Origin: Bacteroidales bacterium
GTDB lineage: Bacteria; Bacteroidota; Bacteroidia; Bacteroidales; UBA932
Reading direction: 5' to 3'
DNA: 64,000 nucleotides
Assembly (NCBI GenBank): GCA_017427885.1
Contig: JAFRRW010000004.1
Location: 41,228-105,227, forward strand
Below the pieces are notes generated by a model that saw only the letters and a list, made by a program, of their open reading frames with translations, did not search any database and was not told the DNA's origin. This document shows positions 53,465-61,647 of this stretch, piece by piece. Position 1 is the stretch's first letter. Each line of letters opens with the position of its first letter. Position numbers and translations under genes: made by a program.

Positions 53465-54592
53465 CTACTGGGGTCTCAAAAGAATGGTGTCACCTTCGAG
53501 GGGACGGTAGTCCGAAGTAAGGGAGTTGAGTTTCATAATCGCACTCATCTTAACCCCGAATCTCTGGCAGATGTCCCTGAGATTCTCGTTGTCCCCGTCG
53601 ACGATGTATTTTTCCAAACCCTTCTCGGCCTTGTTCTTCTTCGCCTGGAGATACACCGTGGTCCCCGGTGCGAGATATTCGTCGGCCTCAAGGTCGTTGA
53701 ACCTTAGAAGTTCCTTCAGGAAAAGGTTGTAGGACTTCGCTATCGAGGAATAGGTCTCTCCCTCGGCCGAGGTAAGGAAGGGCACACCGTTGCGGGAATA
53801 CATCTGCCTGGACATCGAAAAACGGAATTCTTCCGCCTTCGTCAGATCCAGGGGCTTGGCCTCCTCTATCTTGAGGGGGGACTCGGGAATCGTGTCGGGA
53901 ATCCCCTCGAACTCCTCCTCTATCTCCTGGGTCAACGGCTTTTTCTCCTGACGGGGACGTTTCCTGCGCCTATGGATCCTTTCTTTTTTGTCCGACACCG
54001 GAAGCTGGATTTCCACGACTTCCTCTTCCTGACCCTCCTCCACGACCTTCTCCTCGACGGCGGCGGCCTCCTCGATCACATCCGCCCTGGTCATCGTATC
54101 GAAACGGGAAAGATTGTAATCTTCAATGAGTTTGATCAGTTTCGAAGGGTATGCGGGGTCAGTGGCGTATCCGGCCTTTTTCAGACCGTAAGCCCACGAT
54201 TTGTAGTCGGTCGTCTCGTTCTCGAAAAGGAATTTGTAGCGGTCGCGGTAACGGAGAAAATCGGAATGGTCCCGGAAGGACTGCTCGGCGGAATCGTAAA
54301 CCCTGAAACATTCCCCCTTCTTGTCGTCGTCGTAGGACATATGCCGGCCGGTCCAGTCGTGGCACTTGATCCCGAAATGGTTGTTGCCTTCGGCGGCAAG
54401 GGGTGAAGCGCCGGAACGGGACTCCAGCAGGCCCTGGGCCAGGGTGATGCTGGCAGGAACCCCTGAACGGTACATCTCCCTGACGGCAATCCCGGCATAC
54501 CTGGCAATGTACCTTTCCTGAGGGCTGTCCCCGGAAGAGGCAATAAGGGCGAGAGCCGCGACCGCGGCGAAGAATAATCTCCAGATTTTCAT
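53465..54592 (-). CDS. Secreted glucosaminidase with LysM repeats
   Basis: A 375-aa exported peptidoglycan hydrolase. Signal peptide MKIWRLFFAAVAALALIASS. The glucosaminidase domain covers about 30-165: ASITLAQGLLESRSGASPLA (catalytic Glu), NNHFGIKCHDWTG, CFRVYDSAEQSFRDHSDFL and YKSWAYGLKKAGYATDPAY. A charged linker follows, with KKERIHRRRKRPRQEKKP. LysM repeats lie at about 275-320 (EGETYSSIAKSYNLFLKELL) and 328-375. It is of the N-acetylmuramoyl-L-alanine/glucosaminidase FlgJ-like class. Upstream lies repeat R2. Confidence 0.93.
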   Translation of the reverse strand: MKIWRLFFAAVAALALIASSGDSPQERYIARYAGIAVREMYRSGVPASITLAQGLLESRSGASPLAAEGNNHFGIKCHDWTGRHMSYDDDKKGECFRVYDSAEQSFRDHSDFLRYRDRYKFLFENETTDYKSWAYGLKKAGYATDPAYPSKLIKLIEDYNLSRFDTMTRADVIEEAAAVEEKVVEEGQEEEVVEIQLPVSDKKERIHRRRKRPRQEKKPLTQEIEEEFEGIPDTIPESPLKIEEAKPLDLTKAEEFRFSMSRQMYSRNGVPFLTSAEGETYSSIAKSYNLFLKELLRFNDLEADEYLAPGTTVYLQAKKNKAEKGLEKYIVDGDNENLRDICQRFGVKMSAIMKLNSLTSDYRPLEGDTILLRPQ

Positions 54593-54618
54593 ATCAGGGG
54601 ATAAAGATAACTATTTTT

Positions 54619-54737
54619 AAAGATAATCTGCATCTGTTTCAGTGACTCTGCCACCCTCGGCAAGATGAAAGGGAGGGGTCCGCGAAGTGGGAGGGGCCGC
54701 GTAGCGGCGTCATCTGTAACAGATGCAGATTATCTTT
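54619..54737. repeat. Arm-enclosed repeat R2 with 70-nt core, after rnz
   Basis: Perfect 20-bp arms (AAAGATAATCTGCATCTGTT at 54619-54638; complement at 54718-54737) enclose a core, 54644-54713, that matches R3 at 64 of 70 positions. The right arm overlaps the last two codons and stop of rnz, so the left arm is an inverted copy of the end of rnz. The core can form three hairpins on the plus strand: TGCC/GGCA (54649, 54659), TCCGC/GTGGG (with G-U pairs) and GCCGC/GCGGC (54696, 54704). With the arms this makes a cloverleaf. Confidence 0.85.
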
Positions 54738-55656
54738 TCTGCTCTAACGGAATATCGAAAACGTCGCCGTCGGAAGCGGCCACGGATTCGGGGAAGACCG
54801 AACGGCATTCGTCAAGAATGGCCCCGATGTCCCTGCAGCGGGACGAATAATGAGCCACCACGAGCCTGCCGGCCCCTGCGGTCTTTGCGCATTCAGCCGC
54901 CTGTCGGGCGGTCGAATGGTATCTTTCGGCCGCCTTTTCGGCGAACTCCTCGGTATAGGTCGCCTCGTGGTAGAGGAGGTCCACTCCCTTCACCCATCCG
55001 GACAGTTCCGGGAACGGGGCTGTGTCGCTGCAATATGCGTAGGACCTCGGTTCGTAGGGCTTGTAAGCGAGTTCGGAATTGGGTATCAGGATGTCTCCCC
55101 TGACGACGTCCCCTCCGTTCTTGATCCTGCCGATTTCCTCTACCGACAGCCCGTACTCCCCTATCTTTTCCTTGCGGACGTTCATCCTGGGCTCCTTCTC
55201 CCTGAACAGGAACCCGAAGGTCTCTATCTTGTGATTGAGGGGAAAGGCCTCCACTTCCAGTGTCCTGGTCTCGAAGACCGTCTCCGGCTCCTTCATCGTC
55301 AGAGGATGATGGATGATCTCGAAATCAATGCCCTGGCCGTAATAGGAGAGGAAGAATTTCAGGATGGGGGCGAAGGAGGAAGGGGCGTAGATGTTCAGGG
55401 GGGTGTCCCTCTTCAGCATCCCGAGGGTGGAAAGGAGGGGGTAGAGACCGAAAATGTGGTCTCCGTGGATATGGGAGATGAAAAGGGAGTCGATTCTCTG
55501 AAGGGGGATATGACAGCGCATCAGCTGCCTCTGGCAGCCTTCCCCGCAGTCGATCAGGAAAAAGCGCCCGTGTACGGAAAGTACCTGGGCGCTTTGATAC
55601 CTGTCGACCATTGGCATGGCCGAAGCCGTGCCGAGAACCGTCAGAGTGAAATTCAT
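54730..55656 (-). CDS. rnz: Ribonuclease Z (tRNA 3'-processing)
   Basis: A 308-aa metallo-beta-lactamase-fold endonuclease that trims tRNA 3' ends. Zinc motif SLFISHIHGDHIFGLYPLL (HxHxDH), VHGRFFLIDCGEGCQRQLM, the C-terminal LYHEATYTEEFAEKA and VVAHYSSRCRDI complete the site. Length fits the short form. The start follows the rpsA stop with no gap, so it relies on coupling. The stop codon lies inside the right arm of repeat R2. Confidence 0.95.
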   Translation of the reverse strand: MNFTLTVLGTASAMPMVDRYQSAQVLSVHGRFFLIDCGEGCQRQLMRCHIPLQRIDSLFISHIHGDHIFGLYPLLSTLGMLKRDTPLNIYAPSSFAPILKFFLSYYGQGIDFEIIHHPLTMKEPETVFETRTLEVEAFPLNHKIETFGFLFREKEPRMNVRKEKIGEYGLSVEEIGRIKNGGDVVRGDILIPNSELAYKPYEPRSYAYCSDTAPFPELSGWVKGVDLLYHEATYTEEFAEKAAERYHSTARQAAECAKTAGAGRLVVAHYSSRCRDIGAILDECRSVFPESVAASDGDVFDIPLEQKR

Positions 55657-57537
55657 CTACTCGGCAGGTTCTCCCTTCTCGGTCTCCTCGAGCTTGCCCT
55701 TGAGGGCGGCGAGAGCGGAGATGTCTCCGAAGGTGGCCTTCTCCATATTGGAGTTGATCTTCTTGACGGCCTTCTTGGTGTTGTCCGTCTCGGAAACAGG
55801 CTTCTCGACCTTGACGTCGCTGTAGGTGCGGAGGTGCGAGAGAAGTATCCTGCGGGTGCTCCTGCGGAGTTCGGTAACCTTGAAGGGAAGTTTCTCGCCG
55901 GCGACGGCCTTCTTGCCATCCTCCTTCACGAGGTCCTTGCTGAAAGCGAAACCTTCGTCGTCGGAGCCTTCGATCTTGATGACTCCACCCTTGTCGGTTA
56001 TGCTGTCAATGGTTCCCTCGACGGTGGTACCGACGGGATACTTGGACTCGATCTCATCCCAAGGGTTAGGGAGAAGCTGCTTGCGGCCGAGGCTGAGCTT
56101 GTGGTTCGCCTCGTCGAAATCGAGAATCTGGACATCGATGCTGTCTCCTGCGGCGACAAGCTCCGAAGGGTGCTTGATCTTGTTCCAGGAGAGGTCGCTG
56201 ATGTGGACGAGACCCTCGACACCGTCCTCGAGCTCAGCGAACACGCCGAAGCTGGTAATGTTGCGGACGATAGCCTTATGCTGGGATCCGACGGGATATT
56301 TCTCGCGGATGTTCTCCCAAGGGTTGGAAGTGAGCTGCTTGAGTCCGAGGGACATCTTGCGGTTCTCGCGATCCAGGGTAAGTATCTGGGCCTCGACTTC
56401 GTCTCCGGCCTTGAGGAATTCCTGGGCGCTGTGGAGCCTGGGAGACCAGGACATCTCGGAAACGTGGATGAGACCTTCGACACCGGGCTCGATCTCCACG
56501 AATGCGCCGTAGTCGGCGATCAGGACCACCTTGCCCTTGACCTTGTCACCAACCTTGAGGTCGGCGTTGAGGTTATCCCAAGGGTGAGGGGTAAGCTGCT
56601 TGTAACCAAGGGCGATCCTCTTCTGCTGGGGATCGAACTCCTTGACGACGACCTTGATCTTCTGGTCGAGGGAGACAATCTCCTCGGGATTGTCGATCCT
56701 TCCCCAGGAAAGGTCGGTGATGTGGATGAGACCGTCCACTCCGCCGAGGTCGACGAACACGCCGTAGTTGGTGATGTTCTTGACGACACCCTCGAGGATC
56801 TGGCCTTTCTCCAGCTTGGAAATGATTTCCTCGCGGCGCTTTTCCTGCTCCGCCTCGAGGAGGGCCTTGTGGGAGACGACGACGTTGCGGAACTCCTGAT
56901 TGATCTTGACAATCTTGAAATCGAGAGTCTGGTTGACGAAAGCGTCGTAGTCGCGGATGGGCTTGATGTCAATCTGGGAACCGGGCAGGAAGGCCTCGAT
57001 TCCGAAGACGTCCACTATCATGCCACCCTTGGTGCGTGTCTTGATGAAGCCCTTGACAACCTCATTCTTGTCGTAAGCCTCATTAACCCTATCCCAGGAC
57101 TTGAGAGCGCGGGCTTTCTTGTGGGAGAGAAGGAGCTGTCCCTTCCTGTCCTCTGCAGAATCCACATAGACCTCCACGGTGTCACCCACCTTGAGGTCGG
57201 GATTGTAACGGAACTCGGGAGCGGCGATGACACCCTCGCTCTTGTAGCCGATGTTCACGATCACTTCCCTCTTGTTGATGGCGGTCACGACGCCTTCGAC
57301 GACCTCGTTCTCGACGACTTTGGAAAGGGTCTGGTCGTAGGCTTCCCTGATCTTCTCCCTTTCGCTGGGGTCGTAGACCTCCTCGCGCTCGAATGCCTCC
57401 CAATCGAAATCCTCGGGGGCTACCGAGGCGTTGGAGGGCTTCCTGGTTTCTTTTTCAGCGGGGGCCTCTGCCTTGGGGGCTTCTGCCTCGGGGGCTTCCA
57501 CCACGGGCTCCGCTGCGTTCTTGATTTCTTCTTCCAT
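55657..57537 (-). CDS. rpsA: 30S ribosomal protein S1
   Basis: A 626-aa mRNA-binding protein of the small subunit. After an acidic Ala/Glu/Pro N-terminus come six S1 repeats: VEGVVTAINKREVIVNIGY, VVKGFIKTRTKGGMIVDVFG, LEGVVKNITNYGVFVDLGG, VKGKVVLIADYGAFVEIEP, HKAIVRNITSFGVFAELED and VEGTIDSITDKGGVIKIEG. Bacteroidota S1 proteins of this length are usual. A consensus promoter and a structured leader precede it. The rnz gene follows directly. Confidence 0.97.
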   Translation of the reverse strand: MEEEIKNAAEPVVEAPEAEAPKAEAPAEKETRKPSNASVAPEDFDWEAFEREEVYDPSEREKIREAYDQTLSKVVENEVVEGVVTAINKREVIVNIGYKSEGVIAAPEFRYNPDLKVGDTVEVYVDSAEDRKGQLLLSHKKARALKSWDRVNEAYDKNEVVKGFIKTRTKGGMIVDVFGIEAFLPGSQIDIKPIRDYDAFVNQTLDFKIVKINQEFRNVVVSHKALLEAEQEKRREEIISKLEKGQILEGVVKNITNYGVFVDLGGVDGLIHITDLSWGRIDNPEEIVSLDQKIKVVVKEFDPQQKRIALGYKQLTPHPWDNLNADLKVGDKVKGKVVLIADYGAFVEIEPGVEGLIHVSEMSWSPRLHSAQEFLKAGDEVEAQILTLDRENRKMSLGLKQLTSNPWENIREKYPVGSQHKAIVRNITSFGVFAELEDGVEGLVHISDLSWNKIKHPSELVAAGDSIDVQILDFDEANHKLSLGRKQLLPNPWDEIESKYPVGTTVEGTIDSITDKGGVIKIEGSDDEGFAFSKDLVKEDGKKAVAGEKLPFKVTELRRSTRRILLSHLRTYSDVKVEKPVSETDNTKKAVKKINSNMEKATFGDISALAALKGKLEETEKGEPAE

Positions 57538-57584
57538 AATTGAAAATTAAATAATTAGGACGTTGAACATTATATTTTTTGCCA

Positions 57585-57616
57585 CCCGGACGCACGCAAA
57601 AAAATTGCCCGCCGGG
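57585..57616 (-). promoter_or_regulatory. Stem-loop in the rpsA leader
   Basis: In the predicted rpsA transcript CCCGG (57616-57612) pairs with CCGGG (57589-57585), and an inner GCAA/TTGC stem closes a T-rich loop. Autoregulation of S1 through its own leader is known in E. coli. Here the function is inferred from position only. Confidence 0.4.
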
Positions 57617-57626
57617 AAAAAGCGAG

Positions 57627-57657
57627 CAAAATTAGACAAATATTTCTGATTATCAAA
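57627..57657 (-). promoter_or_regulatory. Promoter of rpsA-rnz
   Basis: On the minus strand TTTG (57657-57654), an exact 19-nt spacer and TAATTTTG (57634-57627) form a full Bacteroidota consensus promoter. The leader would be about 80 nt. Confidence 0.8.
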
Positions 57658-57675
57658 AAAGAAAACGCTAAAAAA

Positions 57676-58623
57676 TCAAAGCATTTTTCTCTTTTTGAAC
57701 ACGAAAAGAACTACGGCGAAGGAAAGGATCATTATGCCGACTATGATGATCCAGGCATACCTGATCCCCGCAAGGGGAAGGCCCACGTTCATTCCGTAGA
57801 AACTCGCCACAAGGGTTGGAGGCATCAGCAGGAGGGTCAGCAGGGTGAAGATCTTCATTATCTTGTTCTGCTCGAGGTTGATCAGACCGACGACCGTGTC
57901 CTGGAGGTATTCGAGCCTCTCGAAGGAGAAATTCGTATGGTTGATAAGGGACACGATATCCTGCAGGAGGACGTTGAACCTGCCGTCGAGTTCGGCGGGA
58001 TACTTGGCGCTCCTGATGATGTTGGAGACCAGCCTCTGCTTATCCACGATGTTCTCCCTCACTAGCATCGTGTTCTCCTGCAACTGATTGATATCCAAGA
58101 GGAAATCCTCGTTGATATCCTCCTGCTGGTTCACCCTCTTGCTGTACTGCGCAATCTCCTTGGACATCAACTCGATCATATCAGCGTCGAGGTCCACCCT
58201 CTGCTCCAGGATGCTGGCGAAGACCATATAGCCGTTGGTGTACTGCTTGGGCATCGCCTCGATCCTCCTCTGGAGTTCGGTGAAGCTGCGCAGGGGGACT
58301 TCCCTCAAGGTGGTGAGTGTCTGGCCGGTAAGAGTGAAGGACACGGCCTCCAGATAGTACTCGTCGGGACCGGGAAGGAGGAAGTTGGTGTTCGCGAAGA
58401 CGGCCTTGTCCGTCTCGGAGAAACGGGAGGAACTCTCGATCTCCTCGGCCTGGGCGCGACTCTGGATCTCGGTGTCGAGGAAGGCCTCCGTGGCGTGCTT
58501 CTCCTCTCCCGAAGGAGCGAGGAGGTCAATCCAAAGCACATTTTCCTTGCGAAGGTTTGCGAAACTCGTTTCCGACTGGGAAACCATCACCTTGCCGTTG
58601 GTCTTGTAGAAGATTGTGATCAT
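57676..58623 (-). CDS. corA: CorA-family magnesium/divalent cation channel
   Basis: A 315-aa inner-membrane channel. The cytosolic N-terminal domain is followed by long helices (near 140-250) and two C-terminal spans. The pore motif GMN is in ASFYGMNVGLPLAG at the end of the first span, and the last span ends in the basic tail FVFKKRKML. ATG 58623 is chosen over an earlier in-frame GTG because the -7 box lies at 58712-58705. It sits downstream of recR with its own promoter and a leader with hairpins. Confidence 0.94.
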   Translation of the reverse strand: MITIFYKTNGKVMVSQSETSFANLRKENVLWIDLLAPSGEEKHATEAFLDTEIQSRAQAEEIESSSRFSETDKAVFANTNFLLPGPDEYYLEAVSFTLTGQTLTTLREVPLRSFTELQRRIEAMPKQYTNGYMVFASILEQRVDLDADMIELMSKEIAQYSKRVNQQEDINEDFLLDINQLQENTMLVRENIVDKQRLVSNIIRSAKYPAELDGRFNVLLQDIVSLINHTNFSFERLEYLQDTVVGLINLEQNKIMKIFTLLTLLLMPPTLVASFYGMNVGLPLAGIRYAWIIIVGIMILSFAVVLFVFKKRKML

Positions 58624-58639
58624 GCCTTTTCCTGTTTTT

Positions 58640-58696
58640 CCCTGCCAGTCGCCAGGGACGGTCATTACTTCATAATCATTCCGACTTCACGTCGGA
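58640..58696 (-). promoter_or_regulatory. Structured leader of corA (two hairpins)
   Basis: Two small hairpins lie in the predicted corA leader: CCCTG/CAGGG (58640-58657) and TCCGAC/GTCGGA with a 5-nt loop (58680-58696). It is too short for the known M-box magnesium riboswitch. No known class is recognised. Confidence 0.35.
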
Positions 58697-58704
58697 CCAG
58701 TTCG

Positions 58705-58712
58705 CAAAAGTA
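58705..58712 (-). promoter_or_regulatory. Promoter -7 box of corA (TACTTTTG)
   Basis: TACTTTTG on the minus strand fits TAnnTTTG, with GTTG 18 nt upstream as a possible -33. It follows a small stem (ACCC/GGGT, then T-rich) that may end the recR transcript. Confidence 0.5.
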
Positions 58713-58766
58713 CTACATTTTTTTAAAAACCAACCCTTTCCGGGTGTTTTTTTAACCGCCGCAGTT

Positions 58767-59408
58767 TCAAGGCTTGAACGCCTGGCGGTTCACGATGGAC
58801 CTGCCCAGAGTCAGGGAATCCGCATACTCGAGGTCGTCTCCGAAGCCCAGGCCCCTCGCCAGGGAAGACACCTTCACTCCGAACCCGGCGATCTTCCTGA
58901 AAATGTAGAAAGCCGTGGTCTCCCCTTCCACATCGCCGTTCAATGCCATAATAACCTCCACGTCCTGAGGATTTTCCACCTCCGAGACCAGGGAGGAAAT
59001 CCTCTCGACCAGGGCATCGACGGTCAGATCCGAAGGACCGGTTCCCGCAATCGGGGAGATTATCCCTCCCAGTACGTGGTAGAGTCCGTGATACTGTCCC
59101 GTATCCTCGATGCTCATCACGTCGCGGACGCTTTCCACAACGCACACGGTATGGGTGTCCCTGGACCTGTCGGAGCAGATGGAGCACTCGTCCCCGTCCG
59201 AAATCATCCTGCACTTCCTGCAGTATTTCACCCCGTCGCGGAGGGAATCGATGGATTCGGTAATATGGTGGACGTTCTCCGAAGGCTGGCGCAGGAGATG
59301 CAGGGCCAGCCGGAGCGCGCTCCTGCGGCCGATTCCCGGAAGGGAACCGATCGCATCGACGGCGTCCTCGAGCAGTTTGGAAGGATATTTCTCGAAAGTC
59401 AGGCTCAT
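58767..59408 (-). CDS. recR: Recombination protein RecR
   Basis: A 213-aa DNA repair clamp acting with RecF/RecO in gap repair. The helix-hairpin-helix IGSLPGIGRRSALRLALHLL, the four-cysteine zinc finger YCRKCRMISDGDECSICSD, the TOPRIM segment VCVVESVRDVMSIE and LNGDVEGETTAFYI, and the C-terminal Walker-like RGLGFGDDLEYAD are present. Its ATGA start overlaps the stop of the BadF-type kinase gene. Confidence 0.97.
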   Translation of the reverse strand: MSLTFEKYPSKLLEDAVDAIGSLPGIGRRSALRLALHLLRQPSENVHHITESIDSLRDGVKYCRKCRMISDGDECSICSDRSRDTHTVCVVESVRDVMSIEDTGQYHGLYHVLGGIISPIAGTGPSDLTVDALVERISSLVSEVENPQDVEVIMALNGDVEGETTAFYIFRKIAGFGVKVSSLARGLGFGDDLEYADSLTLGRSIVNRQAFKP

Positions 59409-60274
59409 TCCTTTCCCGAATGATATTCAACGAGGGCGTCCATGGGGTCGCCGAGGAAGGCGGAGAACCTGATACCGTATCCGGCGCCGAGGCGCTCGAA
59501 CACCTCCCTGTTCGCAGCGGCATATCCTCCGCATACGCCTACTTCGTAGCGGGCGATGTCATACTGGAGCAGCACCCTTTCCATGAAATCGGTGATGTTC
59601 CTCTCTACCAGGCGGGTGACATACCCGTCCCGGCCGTAGCGTTCCATTATCCAGGGAGCGAAGGAGCCGAGATATCTAGAAGGGGAAGGGCCGTGATAGA
59701 CGTTGGACACTATTGTGGAGTAATCAGCCGAGAAGGCGAGGGCGAACTCCCTGGAGATTTCCACGGGCATCAGTCCCTTGAGGAAATCGGCCACGAAAAG
59801 TTTCCCCAGACAGGCCCCCGAACCCTCGTCCCCGAGGATGAAACCGGCGGAACGGACGCCCTTGACGATCCTCTCACCATCATAGAAACCGCTGTTGGAA
59901 CCCGTGCCCAGGATGGCCGCGATGCCCTCCCCATTTCTGAACAGGGCCCTCGCTGCGGCGAGCAGGTCGGAGGCGTATTCTATCCTCTCGGCTCCCATCA
60001 GCCTCCTGAGGCCTTCATCCACCCCCTTTGCGGAGAGGGGTATCGACCCGTCCTCTCCCATTATCAGGCCGGCGGCATAGAAATGGACCTCGGGAGCGGT
60101 CCGCCCGAGGATTCCGGCAGCCTCCGAAAGGATTGAATCAACGGTTCCGTCACCGGTGGTGGACAGGTTTATCCCGTCCGTGACGATTCTTTTCTCTTCC
60201 CCGTCCTTTCCGACAAGGCTCCACGTGGTCTTCGTGGCCCCGGACTCGACGATCAGAATGTTGTTGTCTTGCAT
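59405..60274 (-). CDS. BadF/BadG-type ATPase, N-acetylglucosamine kinase-like
   Basis: A 289-aa ASKHA-fold kinase. Phosphate-1 motif NILIVESGATKTTWSLVG has Glu at position 10 where the family usually has Asp. AILGTGSNSGFYDGE and GFILGDEGSGACLGKLF are the phosphate-2 and adenosine blocks. Bacteroidota members are annotated as N-acetylglucosamine kinases, probably in wall or glycan sugar recycling. ATG 60274 lies only 5 nt after the -7 box 60287-60280, so the mRNA may be leaderless. It is coupled to recR. Confidence 0.88.
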   Translation of the reverse strand: MQDNNILIVESGATKTTWSLVGKDGEEKRIVTDGINLSTTGDGTVDSILSEAAGILGRTAPEVHFYAAGLIMGEDGSIPLSAKGVDEGLRRLMGAERIEYASDLLAAARALFRNGEGIAAILGTGSNSGFYDGERIVKGVRSAGFILGDEGSGACLGKLFVADFLKGLMPVEISREFALAFSADYSTIVSNVYHGPSPSRYLGSFAPWIMERYGRDGYVTRLVERNITDFMERVLLQYDIARYEVGVCGGYAAANREVFERLGAGYGIRFSAFLGDPMDALVEYHSGKE

Positions 60275-60279
60275 ATTTG

Positions 60280-60287
60280 CAAATATA
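60280..60287 (-). promoter_or_regulatory. Promoter -7 box of the BadF-kinase-recR unit (TATATTTG)
   Basis: TATATTTG on the minus strand ends 5 nt before ATG 60274, predicting a leaderless or nearly leaderless transcript. The divergent SGNH hydrolase -7 box is 23 nt away. Confidence 0.5.
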
Positions 60288-60310
60288 CGTGTTTTCTGCG
60301 GTATTTTTAC

Positions 60311-60318
60311 TATATTTG
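60311..60318 (+). promoter_or_regulatory. Promoter -7 box of the SGNH hydrolase gene (TATATTTG)
   Basis: TATATTTG lies 27 nt ahead of ATG 60346, which supports that start over an earlier in-frame codon at 60277. Confidence 0.55.
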
Positions 60319-60345
60319 CAATTACTGAAATCAAAAAAACGCTAT

Positions 60346-61053
60346 ATGAAAAAGACGATTCTCACCCTCGCGACCCTCGCTTTCATGGGCCTCCTTTCCA
60401 TCTCTTCAGCAAACGCCCAGGAGAGGGACTGGGCCGGCTTCTCAAGGTATGCCAAGTCCAACTCCGAAGTAATCGCCGCACAGAAGGCCGGTGCGAAGAA
60501 ACCACTCGCCGTCTTCATGGGCGATTCCATCACCGACGCCTGGGCCAGCGACGACCCCTCGTTCTTCGCCGATAACAATTTCATCGGCCGCGGCATCTCC
60601 GGCCAGACCAGCAGCGAGATGCTGGTCCGCTTCCGCAAGGACGTCCTGGACCTCAACCCCAAATATGTCCTGATTCTCGCCGGGACCAACGACATGGCCC
60701 GGAACAATGGTTACATCTCCATAGAAGACACCTACGGCAACATCGTCTCGATGTGCGAACTGGCCAAGATCCACAAGGTCAAGCCCGTCATCTGCTCCAT
60801 CATACCCGCGTCCAGCTTCGCGTGGCGCAAGCAGCTCGGCGACCGCTCGGGTGACATCATCACCCTCAACGATATGCTGAAGGCCTATGCCGCCAAGAAC
60901 CGGTTCCTTTACATCGATTATCACAGCGTCCTCAAGGATGAGGCCAACGGACTGCAGACAGCCCTCGGGAAAGACTCCGTCCACCCGAATCTCTTCGGAT
61001 ATCAGATAATGGAGAAAGAGGTCCTGAAAGCCCTGAAGATCAAGAAGAAATAA
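60346..61053 (+). CDS. Secreted SGNH/GDSL-family esterase
   Basis: A 235-aa exported hydrolase. Signal peptide MKKTILTLATLAFMGLLSIS ending near ANA-QE. Block I FMGDSITDAW carries the nucleophile Ser, block II GRGISGQTSSEM the oxyanion Gly, block III LAGTNDMARN the Asn, and block V KDSVHPNLFGYQ the Asp-His pair. All four catalytic positions are intact. Such enzymes often remove acetyl groups from glycans. Its stop codon abuts that of the convergent pnuC gene with no spacer. Confidence 0.94.
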   Translation: MKKTILTLATLAFMGLLSISSANAQERDWAGFSRYAKSNSEVIAAQKAGAKKPLAVFMGDSITDAWASDDPSFFADNNFIGRGISGQTSSEMLVRFRKDVLDLNPKYVLILAGTNDMARNNGYISIEDTYGNIVSMCELAKIHKVKPVICSIIPASSFAWRKQLGDRSGDIITLNDMLKAYAAKNRFLYIDYHSVLKDEANGLQTALGKDSVHPNLFGYQIMEKEVLKALKIKKK

Positions 61054-61647
61054 TCATTCCACGTACACTCCCCTCCTCTTCCAGTGCAGCCAGCCATAGA
61101 CGGCGGAGGCTGCATAGGCTGCATACAGGACCGCCATCCAGTACATCCCCGCGGAAAGGCACAGGACGGTGGAAAGGGTGTCAGCCAGTATCCACACCAG
61201 CCACTGCTCAGGCCAGGACTTCGCGAGCCACCAGGTGGCAATTGCGCTCATCACGGCGACCACGGCGTCAAGCGCCGATTCGGAATCGTTCAGGACTCTG
61301 AGAAGGACTATCAGGACGGCTGAGCCGGCAATGAACAGGGCCAGGCTCAGGAGAAGCGTTTTACGGTCAGGATGCGACAGATGGATGCTCCCCCTGGAAG
61401 CCCCCTCTTCCGTCAGTTTCTCCCCGGCTTTCTTCCATTGTACGAGGCCCCAGACGGAAATGAACACATAATATATGTTCAAGCCCATGGACGCCCACAG
61501 GTTCTGCACACCGAAACTGAAGGCGCAGGCCACTCCCGTGGCGATTCCTACGATCCACATCGCATTCTTCTGGCAGATTTCCAGGATGATGTAGGCAATC
61601 CCCGTGACGAAGGCGAACAGTTCTATGGCCCTGATCAGTCCTTCCAT
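61054..61647 (-). CDS. pnuC: PnuC-family nicotinamide riboside (or related vitamin) transporter
   Basis: A 197-aa inner-membrane protein with about seven spans. FAFVTGIAYIILEICQKNAM, NIYYVFISVWGLVQWKKAG and SAIATWWLAKSWPEQWLVWI are PnuC-family segments. Location in an operon with nadD favours nicotinamide riboside over thiamine (PnuT) as substrate, but this is an inference. It overlaps the CYTH gene by 13 nt. Confidence 0.9.
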   Translation of the reverse strand: MEGLIRAIELFAFVTGIAYIILEICQKNAMWIVGIATGVACAFSFGVQNLWASMGLNIYYVFISVWGLVQWKKAGEKLTEEGASRGSIHLSHPDRKTLLLSLALFIAGSAVLIVLLRVLNDSESALDAVVAVMSAIATWWLAKSWPEQWLVWILADTLSTVLCLSAGMYWMAVLYAAYAASAVYGWLHWKRRGVYVE

